A stretch of DNA of 64,000 nt from the NCBI RefSeq assembly GCF_003313335.1, contig NZ_QMHP01000001.1:1-64000 (forward strand), written 5' to 3'. Made by a program: the position numbers and the translations under genes. Of the stretch, positions 9,539 through 18,677 are shown piece by piece. The DNA comes from Pedobacter zeaxanthinifaciens. Its GTDB lineage: Bacteria > Bacteroidota > Bacteroidia > Sphingobacteriales > Sphingobacteriaceae. A model generated the notes under the pieces. That model saw only the letters and a program-made list of their open reading frames with translations, searched no databases and had not been told where the DNA came from. Each line of letters starts with the position of its first letter. Position 1 is the stretch's first letter.

Positions 9539-12500
9539 ATGTTAAACAAAATCATTGAGTTTTCTATCAAGAATAAACTCATTATCGGACTGTTTACACT
9601 CAGTTTGATTATATACGGTAGCTTTGAACTCACCAAACTACCCATTGATGCCGTACCTGATATTACAAATAATCAAGTACAGATTATCACTATTGCTCCT
9701 TCTTACGGTGCCACGGATATTGAGCGTTTAGTAACTTTTCCTGTGGAACAAGCTAATAGTAACATTGCTGGAATTAAGGAAATTAGAAGCTTCAGCCGTT
9801 TTGGACTATCACTAGTAACTTTGGTTTTTAACGATGATGTGGACGTGTACTGGGCAAGGCAGCAGGTTGCCGAACGCCTACTGATTGTACAGGAACAAAT
9901 ACCTCAAGGCATTGGCAAACCCGAAATGGGACCTATTTCTACAGGTCTGGGAGAGATTTACCAGTATGCCGTAAAGCCCAAGAAAGGTTACGAGCATCGT
10001 TATGATATTACTGAATTGCGTACCATCCAGGATTGGATCATTAGGCGCCAACTTTTAGGCGTTAAGGGCGTTGCCGAAGTAAGCAGCTTTGGTGGTAAGC
10101 TGAAGCAATATCAAGTGACTATCGATCCTAATAAACTGGTGGCACACAACGTCACCATGTCTGATATTTTTGATGCTTTAGAAAGTAATAATCAAAATAC
10201 TGGCGGTGCTTACATCGAAAAGCAGTCGAGTGTATTGTATATCCGTAGTGAAGGCTTAATTGGAAATAAAGAAGATATCGAAAACATTGTAGTGAGGAGC
10301 GAAGCTGGAGCTACTCCGCTACTAGTTAGAGATGTGGCCAATGTGGAAATAGGCTTTGCTACAAGATATGGTGCCTTAACTTTCAATGATGAAGGAGAAG
10401 TATCAGGTGCTGTGGTGATGATGCTAAAAGGTGCCAATAGCAACGTTGTGATTGATAACATCAAAGCTAAAATCAAGCAAATTGAACAAACCTTGCCAGA
10501 GGGCGTTGAAATTGTTCCGTTTTTAGATAGAACAAGCATGGTGAACAATGCCATTAAAACGGTAGAAACCAACTTGCTTGAAGGAGCGCTTATTGTGGTT
10601 TTTGTGTTGGTGATCTTCCTAGGTAACTTAAGAGCTGGTTTTATTGTAGCATCGGTAATCCCTTTGTCTATGCTTTTCGCCATTATCATGATGAATATTT
10701 TTGGCGTTAGCGGTAACTTGATGAGTTTAGGTGCTTTAGATTTTGGCCTGATTGTAGATGGTGCGGTGATTATCGTTGAAGCGGTGATGCACCAATTAAG
10801 TCACAATAAAAAGTTTGCCGGCATCAGCATACTGAAGCAAAACGAAATGGATTTGGAAGTAAAGAGTGCTTCCTCAAAAATGATGAACAGTGCCGTGTTT
10901 GGTCAAATCATCATCCTAATTGTTTACCTGCCTATATTCAGTTTACAAGGTATTGAAGGAAAGATGTTTAAGCCAATGGCGCAAACAGTAGCCTTTGCTT
11001 TATTGGGCGCATTTATCCTTTCGCTAACCTACATTCCAATGGTTTCCAGTCTGTTTTTGAGCAAAAAAATCAAAACTAAACCTAATATTTCTGATAGGGT
11101 GATGGCTAGGGTAGAAAAAGCTTACGCTAATACCCTTCAAAAAGTGATGGTTTTCCCGAAAACCATTATTGCTGTGGTATTGGGCATGTTTGTGGCAGCT
11201 ATTATTTTGCTTACTCATTTGGGTGGTGAGTTTATCCCATCTATTGAGGAGGGCGATTATGCTGTAGAAACTAGGGTGCTTTCAGGAAGTAGTTTAACCA
11301 CTACGGTAGAGAACGTACAAAAGGTAGCTGGCATTTTAAAAGCTCGTTTCCCGGAGGTTAAAAACATCGTCACTAAAATTGGAAGCAGCGAGGTGCCAAC
11401 TGATCCTATGCCAATTGATGTTGGTGATATGATTATAAACTTAAAGCCTAAAAAGGAGTGGACTTCCGCAAAAACTTTCGAAGAGCTATCCGAGAAAATG
11501 GGTGAAGCAGCAAGCGAAATTCCTGGAGTTACCACGAGTTTTCAGTTCCCGGTACAAATGCGTTTTAACGAGTTGATGACTGGCGCTAGGCAAGATGTGG
11601 TTTGCAAAATCTTTGGAGAAGATTTCGATACCTTAGCGCTGTACTCTAAGAAACTTGGGAATATCGTCAGAAAAGTAGACGGCGCTACAGAGATTTATGT
11701 TGAACAAATTTCGGGGATGCCTCAAATTGTAATCAAATACAACAGGGCAATAGTAGCGCAGTATGGCTTAAACATTGCGGAAATTAACAGGAATGTAAAT
11801 ACGGCATTTGCCGGACAAAGTACCGGGCTGGTTTTCGAAGGTGAAAAACGTTTTGACCTGGTAGTGAGATTACAAAATGACAAGAGGTCTAGCATCAAAG
11901 ACGTTCAAAATCTGCTGATTCCAACGCCTAACGGTGGCCAAATTCCTTTATCACAAGTGGCTGATGTATCGTTGGTTAATAGCCCAAGTCAAATTCAACG
12001 AGAAGATACCAAACGCCGAATTTTGGTAGGTTTTAACGTTAACGGAAGGGATGTGGAAAGTATCGTAAATGAGCTTCAAGCTAAAGTACAGTCGGAAATT
12101 AAACTTCCTACCGGTTACAGCATTACTTACGGTGGTTCTTTTGAAAATTTAAACGAAGCAAAATCTAGGTTGATGATTGCGGTTCCAGTATCGTTGGTGT
12201 TGATTTTTTTACTGCTTTATTTCGCCTTTGGCTCCATAAAATATGGTTTGTTAATTTACACGGCAATTCCCCTTTCGGCAATTGGCGGGATATTTTTATT
12301 GGCCTTGCGTGGTTTGCCATTTAGTATTAGTGCAGGTGTAGGTTTCATTGCTTTATTTGGTATCGCTGTGCTCAACGGAATTGTACTGGTGGCCGAATTC
12401 AATAACATCAAAAAATCAGGAGAACAAGACATGAAAAAAGTAGTGCTTAAAGGTACAAATACGAGGCTTAGGCCAGTATTAATGACTGCATTTGTAGCTT

Positions 12501-13870
12501 CGTTGGGCTTTTTGCCGATGGCTTTAAGCAACGGAGCAGGCGCTGCGGTTCAACGTCCGCTAGCTACGGTGGTAATTGGCGGTTTAATGATAGCCACATT
12601 GCTTACGCTTTTTGTACTTCCAATTTTATATGTGAGTTTTGAAAAAGGCTTAATTAGAGGTAAAAAAATTGCTTCAATTGCTACAATAGTGATATTAGTC
12701 TTCTGCTTTTCATCAGTTTCTGCGCAAAAGCCAATTACTTTAAATGCTGCGCTTGATAGTGCTTACCAGCATAACAGAAGTTTGAAAAGTGCACAACTTA
12801 AAGCAAGTTACGGCGAGCAATTGACAAAAACGGCCACTACCATTTCGCCAACTAATATCAGCGGCGAATATGGAAAGTTTAATAGTAACTTGATGGACAA
12901 TAAAATTAGTGTTAACCAAAGTTTTAGCTTGCCTGGAGTTTATGCAAAACAGAAAGATAGATTGTTAGAGGAATGGAAAATTGCAGTAATTCAGCAAGAG
13001 TTGAGTAAAGCTGAAGTCACTAAACTTACCTCCGAGGTTTTTTACGAACTGCTTGCTATTCAGCAGTACGAACAATTGTATCAGCAGGCAGATAGTACTT
13101 ATCAAAAGCTCCAAAAATTAGCAGAAGTAAGGCTGAAAACAGGGGAGAGCAGCATGTTGGAGAAAGCAAGTGCGCAAAACCAACTTCTTCAAATTGATAC
13201 CAAGCTGAAAAATTTGTTGGTACAAAAGGCACTTAGACAACAACAACTTTCATTTTTGTTGAACACAGATGATATTTTGCAGCCGGTAGCCGAAAGTTTG
13301 ATAGCTACTGTTAAAATGGCCGATACAATTTCGTGGGTCAATCATCCACTGATTAAAATACAACAACAGGAAGAAAAACTGGCGCAATCTCAAACTGCGC
13401 TTGAAAAAGCTAAACTACTGCCCGAATTTAACGTTGGCTATAATAATACAACGCTAAGGGATGGCGTCAATTTTACCCCAAGTGATCGGTTCCAATCTGT
13501 GCAATTGGGCTTAAGCATTCCATTGCTAGGTGGTTCGCAGCGCAATAAAGTGAAATCTGCCAAAGCCTATGAAGCTTATAGAAAAGCTGAAACGGCTCAG
13601 GTAACACAGCAATTGAGTACACAGCTAAAATCGGTTTACCAGCAGTACCAGCAGCAACGGGTATTGGTGCAAAACTTAAAAAGCAATGGTTTGGCTACAG
13701 CAAATGCCATCACTAATACTTTAAATCTGCAACTCAAAAACGGCCAAATCAATTATTTGGAATGGACAATGCTGAATAATGAAAGTATCGCAATTAAGGA
13801 AAGCTATTTTGAAGCCATCCGACAATTAAATAAAAGTGCAATAGAGCTTAATTACCTTTTGGCACTGTAA
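9539..13870 (+). CDS. CusA/CzcA heavy-metal RND pump fused to a TolC-like outer-membrane factor
   Basis: 1443 aa. Residues 1-1035 are a complete heavy-metal-type RND pump: first TM near 10-32, then the TM4 signature DFGLIVDGAVIIVE with Asp401, Asp407 and Glu414, which carry protons in CzcA/CusA pumps. After the last TM helix a short linker and a hydrophobic segment (about 1040-1055, ending VSAQ, like a signal peptide) lead into a TolC-type outer-membrane factor of about 385 aa with long heptad-rich helices. The frame is open throughout, so the join is real. Such fusions are known in Bacteroidota. The membrane fusion protein follows 27 bp later. Export of Cu, Ag, Co, Zn or Cd is likely; which metal is not readable. 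Confidence 0.92.
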   Translation: MLNKIIEFSIKNKLIIGLFTLSLIIYGSFELTKLPIDAVPDITNNQVQIITIAPSYGATDIERLVTFPVEQANSNIAGIKEIRSFSRFGLSLVTLVFNDDVDVYWARQQVAERLLIVQEQIPQGIGKPEMGPISTGLGEIYQYAVKPKKGYEHRYDITELRTIQDWIIRRQLLGVKGVAEVSSFGGKLKQYQVTIDPNKLVAHNVTMSDIFDALESNNQNTGGAYIEKQSSVLYIRSEGLIGNKEDIENIVVRSEAGATPLLVRDVANVEIGFATRYGALTFNDEGEVSGAVVMMLKGANSNVVIDNIKAKIKQIEQTLPEGVEIVPFLDRTSMVNNAIKTVETNLLEGALIVVFVLVIFLGNLRAGFIVASVIPLSMLFAIIMMNIFGVSGNLMSLGALDFGLIVDGAVIIVEAVMHQLSHNKKFAGISILKQNEMDLEVKSASSKMMNSAVFGQIIILIVYLPIFSLQGIEGKMFKPMAQTVAFALLGAFILSLTYIPMVSSLFLSKKIKTKPNISDRVMARVEKAYANTLQKVMVFPKTIIAVVLGMFVAAIILLTHLGGEFIPSIEEGDYAVETRVLSGSSLTTTVENVQKVAGILKARFPEVKNIVTKIGSSEVPTDPMPIDVGDMIINLKPKKEWTSAKTFEELSEKMGEAASEIPGVTTSFQFPVQMRFNELMTGARQDVVCKIFGEDFDTLALYSKKLGNIVRKVDGATEIYVEQISGMPQIVIKYNRAIVAQYGLNIAEINRNVNTAFAGQSTGLVFEGEKRFDLVVRLQNDKRSSIKDVQNLLIPTPNGGQIPLSQVADVSLVNSPSQIQREDTKRRILVGFNVNGRDVESIVNELQAKVQSEIKLPTGYSITYGGSFENLNEAKSRLMIAVPVSLVLIFLLLYFAFGSIKYGLLIYTAIPLSAIGGIFLLALRGLPFSISAGVGFIALFGIAVLNGIVLVAEFNNIKKSGEQDMKKVVLKGTNTRLRPVLMTAFVASLGFLPMALSNGAGAAVQRPLATVVIGGLMIATLLTLFVLPILYVSFEKGLIRGKKIASIATIVILVFCFSSVSAQKPITLNAALDSAYQHNRSLKSAQLKASYGEQLTKTATTISPTNISGEYGKFNSNLMDNKISVNQSFSLPGVYAKQKDRLLEEWKIAVIQQELSKAEVTKLTSEVFYELLAIQQYEQLYQQADSTYQKLQKLAEVRLKTGESSMLEKASAQNQLLQIDTKLKNLLVQKALRQQQLSFLLNTDDILQPVAESLIATVKMADTISWVNHPLIKIQQQEEKLAQSQTALEKAKLLPEFNVGYNNTTLRDGVNFTPSDRFQSVQLGLSIPLLGGSQRNKVKSAKAYEAYRKAETAQVTQQLSTQLKSVYQQYQQQRVLVQNLKSNGLATANAITNTLNLQLKNGQINYLEWTMLNNESIAIKESYFEAIRQLNKSAIELNYLLAL

Positions 13871-13897
13871 ATCATTTATTGCTTTGATAAATTTAGA

Positions 13898-15028
13898 ATG
13901 AAAAAGTATTTATATATAACTATGATAAGCGCTACCGTAGCATTAGCTTGCAGTAGCGATAAGCCTGAAGCCGAAACACCGCAGGCAGTAAATGAAAACG
14001 AGGTGTCCTTAACACAACAGCAGGCTAAAAACATTAACTTGGAAGTTGGTAAAGTTGGTTTTGGAAATGTTAACGAAACGCTGAAGCTACAGGGTAAAAT
14101 TGATGTACCACCTCAAAATTTAGTGTCGGTGAGCATTCCTTTGGGCGGTTACCTCAAATCAACTAAAATGCTGCCAGGCACTCATGTAAATAAGGGCCAA
14201 GTAATTGCGGTGATGGAAGATCCGCAATACATTCAATTACAACAAGATTACTTGAACGTAAGCAATAAATTGAGCTATGCGTCAAAAGAATTGGCCCGTC
14301 AGAAAGAGTTGAATGTGAGCAAGGCAAATAGTGATAAAACCTTGCAACAGGCAGAAACAGAGTATAATAATTTGTTAGTGGAGCAAAACGCATTGTCCGA
14401 AAAACTTAAACTGATCAACATCAATGCGGCTCAGCTGAAGGGCGGAAAAATTTCTAAATCGGTAAATGTATACTCGCCAATTAACGGTTATGTTAGTAAA
14501 GTAAATGTAAACATTGGGAAGTATGTAACGCCATCTGATGTGATTTTGGAACTAATTAACCCAACTGACATTCATTTGAACTTAACTATTTTTGAAAAAG
14601 ATTTGAGCAAAATTAGGGTTGGACAGCACGTAATTGCCTATACCAATGTGGAGCCTGCAAAAAAATACGATACCGAAGTAATTTTGATAAGCCACAACGT
14701 TAGCGAAGGTGGAAGAGGCGAAGTGCACTGTCATTTTGAACAGTACGACCAGCGTTTGATGCCAGGTATGTATATGAACGCGGAGCTACAATTTGGTAAT
14801 CAAAAGGTGCAAGTACTACCTGAAGATGCCGTGGTGAGTTTCGAAGGTAAAGATTATGTTTTTGTGGAAAATAAGCCGCTGAACTTTACTTTAACGGCAG
14901 TAAATATTGGCGAAACTGCGGATGGTAAAATCGCTATACTTACCGATTTAAAAGGAAAGAAAATTGCCACTAAAGGTGCTTATTCTTTACTGATGAAACT
15001 TAAAAATGCTGGTGAAGACGAGGAATAG
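13898..15028 (+). CDS. Periplasmic adaptor (membrane fusion protein, CusB/CzcB type) lipoprotein
   Basis: 376 aa. The lipobox ALAC near residue 18 anchors it to a membrane by lipid. Order: lipoyl half (about 70-110, GGYLKSTKMLPGTHVNKGQVI), helical hairpin (120-175), second lipoyl half (YSPINGYVSKVNVNIGKYV), then beta-barrel and membrane-proximal domains. It joins the RND part and TolC part of the preceding protein across the periplasm. No His-rich metal-binding extension as in some CzcB proteins is present. Gene order is pump-OMF fusion then adaptor, with a strong terminator 17 bp after the stop. Confidence 0.9.
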   Translation: MKKYLYITMISATVALACSSDKPEAETPQAVNENEVSLTQQQAKNINLEVGKVGFGNVNETLKLQGKIDVPPQNLVSVSIPLGGYLKSTKMLPGTHVNKGQVIAVMEDPQYIQLQQDYLNVSNKLSYASKELARQKELNVSKANSDKTLQQAETEYNNLLVEQNALSEKLKLININAAQLKGGKISKSVNVYSPINGYVSKVNVNIGKYVTPSDVILELINPTDIHLNLTIFEKDLSKIRVGQHVIAYTNVEPAKKYDTEVILISHNVSEGGRGEVHCHFEQYDQRLMPGMYMNAELQFGNQKVQVLPEDAVVSFEGKDYVFVENKPLNFTLTAVNIGETADGKIAILTDLKGKKIATKGAYSLLMKLKNAGEDEE

Positions 15029-15045
15029 GATGTGTTAAAAAGTAT

Positions 15046-15070
15046 AAAGCCCCGGAAGGGGCTTTATTTT
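15046..15070 (+). terminator. Rho-independent terminator of the metal-efflux operon
   Basis: AAAGCCCC (15046-15053), GGAA tetraloop, GGGGCTTT (15058-15065), then ATTTTG. A perfect 8-bp stem 17 bases behind the adaptor stop. Confidence 0.9.
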
Positions 15071-15106
15071 GTTTCAGGCGAAACAAAGTGGAGAGCTAAT
15101 CCAGGA

Positions 15107-15652
15107 TCAATTAGTTGCAGTTGCCGTGAGTAAGCTGCAATTAGCCAATTTTCTACGGTATAATTCATTCATCATTTCATTGTCGCTAATGTTTCTAGCC
15201 CATTCAGGTCTAAATTCGAAGTACCTCAGGTTAGGCATAGAAGCTTGTCGGCCAGCCCAAGTAAACCCAATAGATTCTCCTAGTCTGGCTACTTGATTAT
15301 AGATTACCTCGTGATCTACATATTTCAGCTTGCCAGAGGCAGAACTTTCATAAATGCCGATACCAAATGCTAGTCCGTGGTTGTGATAAGAAAGCCTAAT
15401 TTGCTCACTAGCTTCCTTTGCAGCTACAAAATCAAATGCCAGTTGATCCATCAAAAACTTTCTGATAATGGTATTTCTGTTGATGATTTTTACGTAAAAT
15501 CCATTTGCGGCACAAAGGCTAATTAATTTTTTCACCATCGGGATGATTTCCTCGGCAATGTTATTAAAATCAGAAGCTGAGGCGTAAAATTGTGTATCAA
15601 CTGTCAGGTCCAATGTAGCATCGCTCAGTTGTGGGCTAGGGTAACTATTCAC
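15107..15652 (-). CDS. Degenerate M15C-type (CwlK-like) peptidase homologue lacking zinc ligands
   Basis: 181 aa from a GTG start. The block LSYHNHGLAFGIGIY (about residues 87-101) aligns with the M15C motif S-x-H-x-x-G-x-A-x-D: the His is kept but Asp is Gly. The later GFTWAGR ... LRYFEF block aligns with GFEWGGdW ... PHFE, and its His is Tyr. Two of three zinc ligands are therefore missing, so peptidase activity is doubtful. No signal peptide is seen, unlike most cell-wall hydrolases. It could be a binding protein or a domain with a new role. It ends just behind the efflux-operon terminator, in convergent orientation. Confidence 0.55.
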   Translation of the reverse strand: MNSYPSPQLSDATLDLTVDTQFYASASDFNNIAEEIIPMVKKLISLCAANGFYVKIINRNTIIRKFLMDQLAFDFVAAKEASEQIRLSYHNHGLAFGIGIYESSASGKLKYVDHEVIYNQVARLGESIGFTWAGRQASMPNLRYFEFRPEWARNISDNEMMNELYRRKLANCSLLTATATN

Positions 15653-15877
15653 TTCGTTTTTGTTTAATGGTTTATGAGCACTGTTAATTCGACAATGCTA
15701 AGTGACAAAAAAAGTGAAGCAGTAAATAGGATGCTTTTGCTGATAATAACAATCAGGTAAAAACGCTTAGGTAACCAGGTATTTTTACCTAGTTTGTTTT
15801 TTGAGCTTTGGGGAAGTGTGAAAAGTTTGCGCCAATGCGCTACTGAACCAATAGTTTTTTAAAAATGCACTTGGTCT

Positions 15878-16549
15878 TTAATTGCTGAAATGATCAACTT
15901 CAATCAGTTTATGCTTAAGGGCATAAAGCACCAATCCTGCGGTGTTTCTGCTGCCGGTTTTCAGTAAAAGGTTATTCCGATGACCTTCTACGGTGCGGTT
16001 GCTTAAAAAAAGTTTTTCGGCAATTTCTGCACTGCTGAACTGTTTACAAATCAACTGTAGCACTTCTTTCTCCCTTGGTGTGAGCAGGCTCTCGTTTTCA
16101 TCTAAACTTGCTGCCTGAGGTTTTTTAATCAAGCCTTTACGCATAATCTCCAACATTGGAAGCGTAAAATAAAAATCATTTTTAAACACTTCCCTAATCG
16201 ACTTTTCTACTTCTTCAGGTTCTGCATTTTTTGCCAAATAGCCGTTAGCCCCAGCTTGTATGGTCGAAAGGATGTGATGTTCTGCTTCGTGGATAGTTAA
16301 AATAATTACACCAATGTTGGGATGGCTTTGTTTGATGATTTTAAGCGCTTCCAGTCCATTCATTTCAGGCATCGATAAATCCAATAATATGATATGGATC
16401 TCTTCGCTTTCTGCTTGTAAAAGATCAACGAGTTGTTTGCCATTTTCGGCCTCAAAAATAATTTTTACGTCGTCAAAGGAATTTACCAATGCGATCATTC
16501 CTTTTCTAAAAAGCTTTTGATCATCGGCTATGGCAACGTTTATCGTCAT
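15878..16549 (-). CDS. NarL/LuxR-family response regulator
   Basis: 223 aa. Receiver domain at 1-125 with the acidic pair ADD at 8-10, phospho-acceptor Asp57 (LLDLSMP) and the Lys in YLAKNAE. A LuxR helix-turn-helix follows (about 155-215), including LTPREKEVLQLICKQFSSAEIA and LSNRTVEGHR. It binds DNA as a phosphorylated dimer by family. It is divergent from the 16785-18673 operon, which encodes a HisKA_3 kinase, the obvious partner; 235 bp separates them and probably holds both promoters. Confidence 0.9.
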   Translation of the reverse strand: MTINVAIADDQKLFRKGMIALVNSFDDVKIIFEAENGKQLVDLLQAESEEIHIILLDLSMPEMNGLEALKIIKQSHPNIGVIILTIHEAEHHILSTIQAGANGYLAKNAEPEEVEKSIREVFKNDFYFTLPMLEIMRKGLIKKPQAASLDENESLLTPREKEVLQLICKQFSSAEIAEKLFLSNRTVEGHRNNLLLKTGSRNTAGLVLYALKHKLIEVDHFSN

Positions 16550-16784
16550 TTTTGATCGTTAATTTGGGTTTTTTTGATACTTATCGTGCAACTAACGTTA
16601 AAGCATTAAATAAATAGTTTGTGTTTCTTCACCTTCTGAAATTAATATGCTTGAGAGACAATGCGAAACGCACAAATGTTGCTTTAATCATTATTACAAA
16701 TATCTTTTTTTTACTAGATTCGACCAAATAAAACTATTAGGAATAAATAAACCATTCAATACTCACAATTTTAAATGCAATTAA

Positions 16785-17195
16785 ATGAAATCAAAAATTA
16801 ACGTACCAACAATTCCTGTTGATGAGGCAGTAGATCGTGTTACCCGCTTTCGCAATCAGCTGGTGTTACAAGTACCAGAATCCAATATTCCTAGGGCAGT
16901 ATTTATTCCAATCAGCGATTTACTAGCGATTATTAATAGCTATAATGTAATAGGTGCAGATGGTGCTGACATTAATCAACTATCGGGAGTTAGGGCGTAT
17001 TTCGCAGTAAAAGAAACCGATACTGATTTACCAGATGATGTAACCGCGGTAATAGTTCCCGTAGATAAAGCAGGAAAAGATATCATCTATCAAAATAATC
17101 GCGGCAATGGGGAAGGTGACGATACAGAAATTTACGATTTTACTAAGCCTTGTCCAACAGAATGTGATAAAACAAGCCCTTTATATGTGCCATGA
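16785..17195 (+). CDS. Unrecognised soluble protein, first gene of a sensor-kinase operon
   Basis: 136 aa, no signal peptide or membrane segment. It opens with a helix (VDEAVDRVTRFRNQL) and has a conserved-looking core (IPISDLLAIINSY ... GVRAYFAVKE). It ends in a cysteine pair (CPTEC) and PLYVP. I cannot assign a family. Its stop overlaps the start of the 7-TM gene (ATGATG at 17192), so the two are translationally coupled. By position it is part of the signalling unit with the kinase at 17894 and the regulator at 15878; the role is unknown. Confidence 0.7.
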   Translation: MKSKINVPTIPVDEAVDRVTRFRNQLVLQVPESNIPRAVFIPISDLLAIINSYNVIGADGADINQLSGVRAYFAVKETDTDLPDDVTAVIVPVDKAGKDIIYQNNRGNGEGDDTEIYDFTKPCPTECDKTSPLYVP

Positions 17196-17857
17196 TGCTT
17201 AAAAATATTTTAATAGGCATTGTAGTTCCATTAAGTATTCTTCTACCTATCGGTGTATTTATCTTCAAATATAAATATGCCGATAGGGCCATGAAGACCA
17301 TATTTTATTACCTAATTGCTGCTGGCATAACCAATTTGACTGCTATTTTGCTCATAGAAATGGGGATGCGTAATTTGCCACTGCTCCACGTTTATACTGT
17401 TGTTGAAACGCTCTTTTTTTTAAGTTATTTCAAATCAATTTTTAACAGCCAAAAAATTAGCCGCTATCTGAATTTATTAATGGTCGTATTTCCAATTATT
17501 TGTATCATAAACTTCTTGTTTTTGCAGGATATTTTTTCGTTCAATACTTATACACGTCCACTTGAAGCGCTGATTATTACGGCAATCTGTTTATTTTATT
17601 TGTACAGAAGTGGATTTGTGGAAGATTTAATGAAAAAGCCAGTTAGTTGGGTTAACATTGGCATTATGGCATACTTTCCAGCGGCGAGTATTATTTTTTT
17701 AATGTCCAATTATTTCGTGTTTAAGTCGTACAATAAAGAGCTAAATACATTGGTTTGGAATATACATTCGCTGTTGGTTTTAATAATGTATTTAGCTTTT
17801 ACCAAGGCATTTACTTTAATTCCGAAAACTAAAAAAGTTAACGGTGCAGCAAAATAG
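17192..17857 (+). CDS. Unrecognised seven-TM membrane protein, sensor-operon partner
   Basis: 221 aa. Seven hydrophobic segments are visible at about 5-25, 36-57, 65-83, 92-111, 122-140, 152-175 and 187-207, leaving almost no soluble domain. It overlaps the preceding gene by four bases (or follows directly if the second ATG at 17195 is used). The kinase gene begins 36 bp downstream. The layout resembles kinases whose 7-TM sensor part is a separate protein; here the kinase has just one TM helix. A sensing role is an inference from topology and operon structure. Confidence 0.7.
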   Translation: MMLKNILIGIVVPLSILLPIGVFIFKYKYADRAMKTIFYYLIAAGITNLTAILLIEMGMRNLPLLHVYTVVETLFFLSYFKSIFNSQKISRYLNLLMVVFPIICIINFLFLQDIFSFNTYTRPLEALIITAICLFYLYRSGFVEDLMKKPVSWVNIGIMAYFPAASIIFLMSNYFVFKSYNKELNTLVWNIHSLLVLIMYLAFTKAFTLIPKTKKVNGAAK

Positions 17858-17893
17858 TAGAATTGAACAATGGAAATTTGGGAATAATTAAAC

Positions 17894-18673
17894 ATGGTAG
17901 ATAATGTTTATTTGCTGATATTTTACGGCGTAGTGTTGCTGCTAATTCTAGTTGCGTCATTTTTGTTGTTCTACATCAGAAATCAAAGTGTGGTATGGAA
18001 ACAAAAGCGCCAACTACAAGAAACGCAGCTAGCACAACAAAAAGAGTTGTTAAATGCAGTTATTGATTCTCAAGAGATTGAGCGAAAACGCATTGGTCAG
18101 GATTTACATGATGAAATTGGCGGTACACTATCAGCGATCAAATTAATGCTTAATTCGCTGAAAAAACAGGTGCCAACAGAACATGTTGAAACATTAACCG
18201 ATGCGAAGGAATTAATTGATAAAATGATTGTGGATGTGCGTCATATCTCACATGACTTGTCTCCTCCTGGACTTTCGGTATTTGGTTTGTTCCCTACCAT
18301 TGAGGCTTTTGTTACGCTCATCAATAACACCGGGCAAATTAAAATTAGGTTGTCGCAACAAGGTGACGCTGACGCCGTACCACTACCTGAAAAAACTGCA
18401 TTGGCATTTTTTAGGGTAATTACTCAACTGGTTGATAATACCATTAAGCATGCTAAAGCAACAATAATTGATATTGATTTTAACTTCGCAGAAAACCTTC
18501 ATATCCACTATAAAGACAATGGTAAAGGTTTTGATTTAGCTGTTTTGAACGAAAGAACCGGAATTGGCATGCAAAACATCCAAAGCAGGCTACAAATGGT
18601 TAATGCCCACTACCAAATTACTACTGCTGTAGGTAGGGGCTTTCAAATTGCTATTGAACTAGAAGCGCACTAG
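17894..18673 (+). CDS. Membrane-anchored sensor histidine kinase (HisKA_3/NarX-type)
   Basis: 259 aa. One TM helix at 5-28, a coiled linker (32-60), then the dimerisation and phospho-acceptor block ERKRIGQDLHDEIGG with His72, and an HATPase domain with DNGKGF and GIGMQNIQSR. There is no sensing domain of its own, so input probably comes from the 7-TM protein or the small protein encoded just upstream. Its regulator is likely the LuxR-type protein at 15878. It ends four bases before the convergent cystathionine gamma-synthase-type gene. Confidence 0.88.
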   Translation: MVDNVYLLIFYGVVLLLILVASFLLFYIRNQSVVWKQKRQLQETQLAQQKELLNAVIDSQEIERKRIGQDLHDEIGGTLSAIKLMLNSLKKQVPTEHVETLTDAKELIDKMIVDVRHISHDLSPPGLSVFGLFPTIEAFVTLINNTGQIKIRLSQQGDADAVPLPEKTALAFFRVITQLVDNTIKHAKATIIDIDFNFAENLHIHYKDNGKGFDLAVLNERTGIGMQNIQSRLQMVNAHYQITTAVGRGFQIAIELEAH

Positions 18674-18677
18674 CTAT

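Noticed and set aside
10210..10689. 159-codon frame on the minus strand inside the efflux pump gene
   Set aside because: It is a frame shadow with low-complexity Ser/Thr/Leu content; the plus-strand RND sequence is continuous and conserved.
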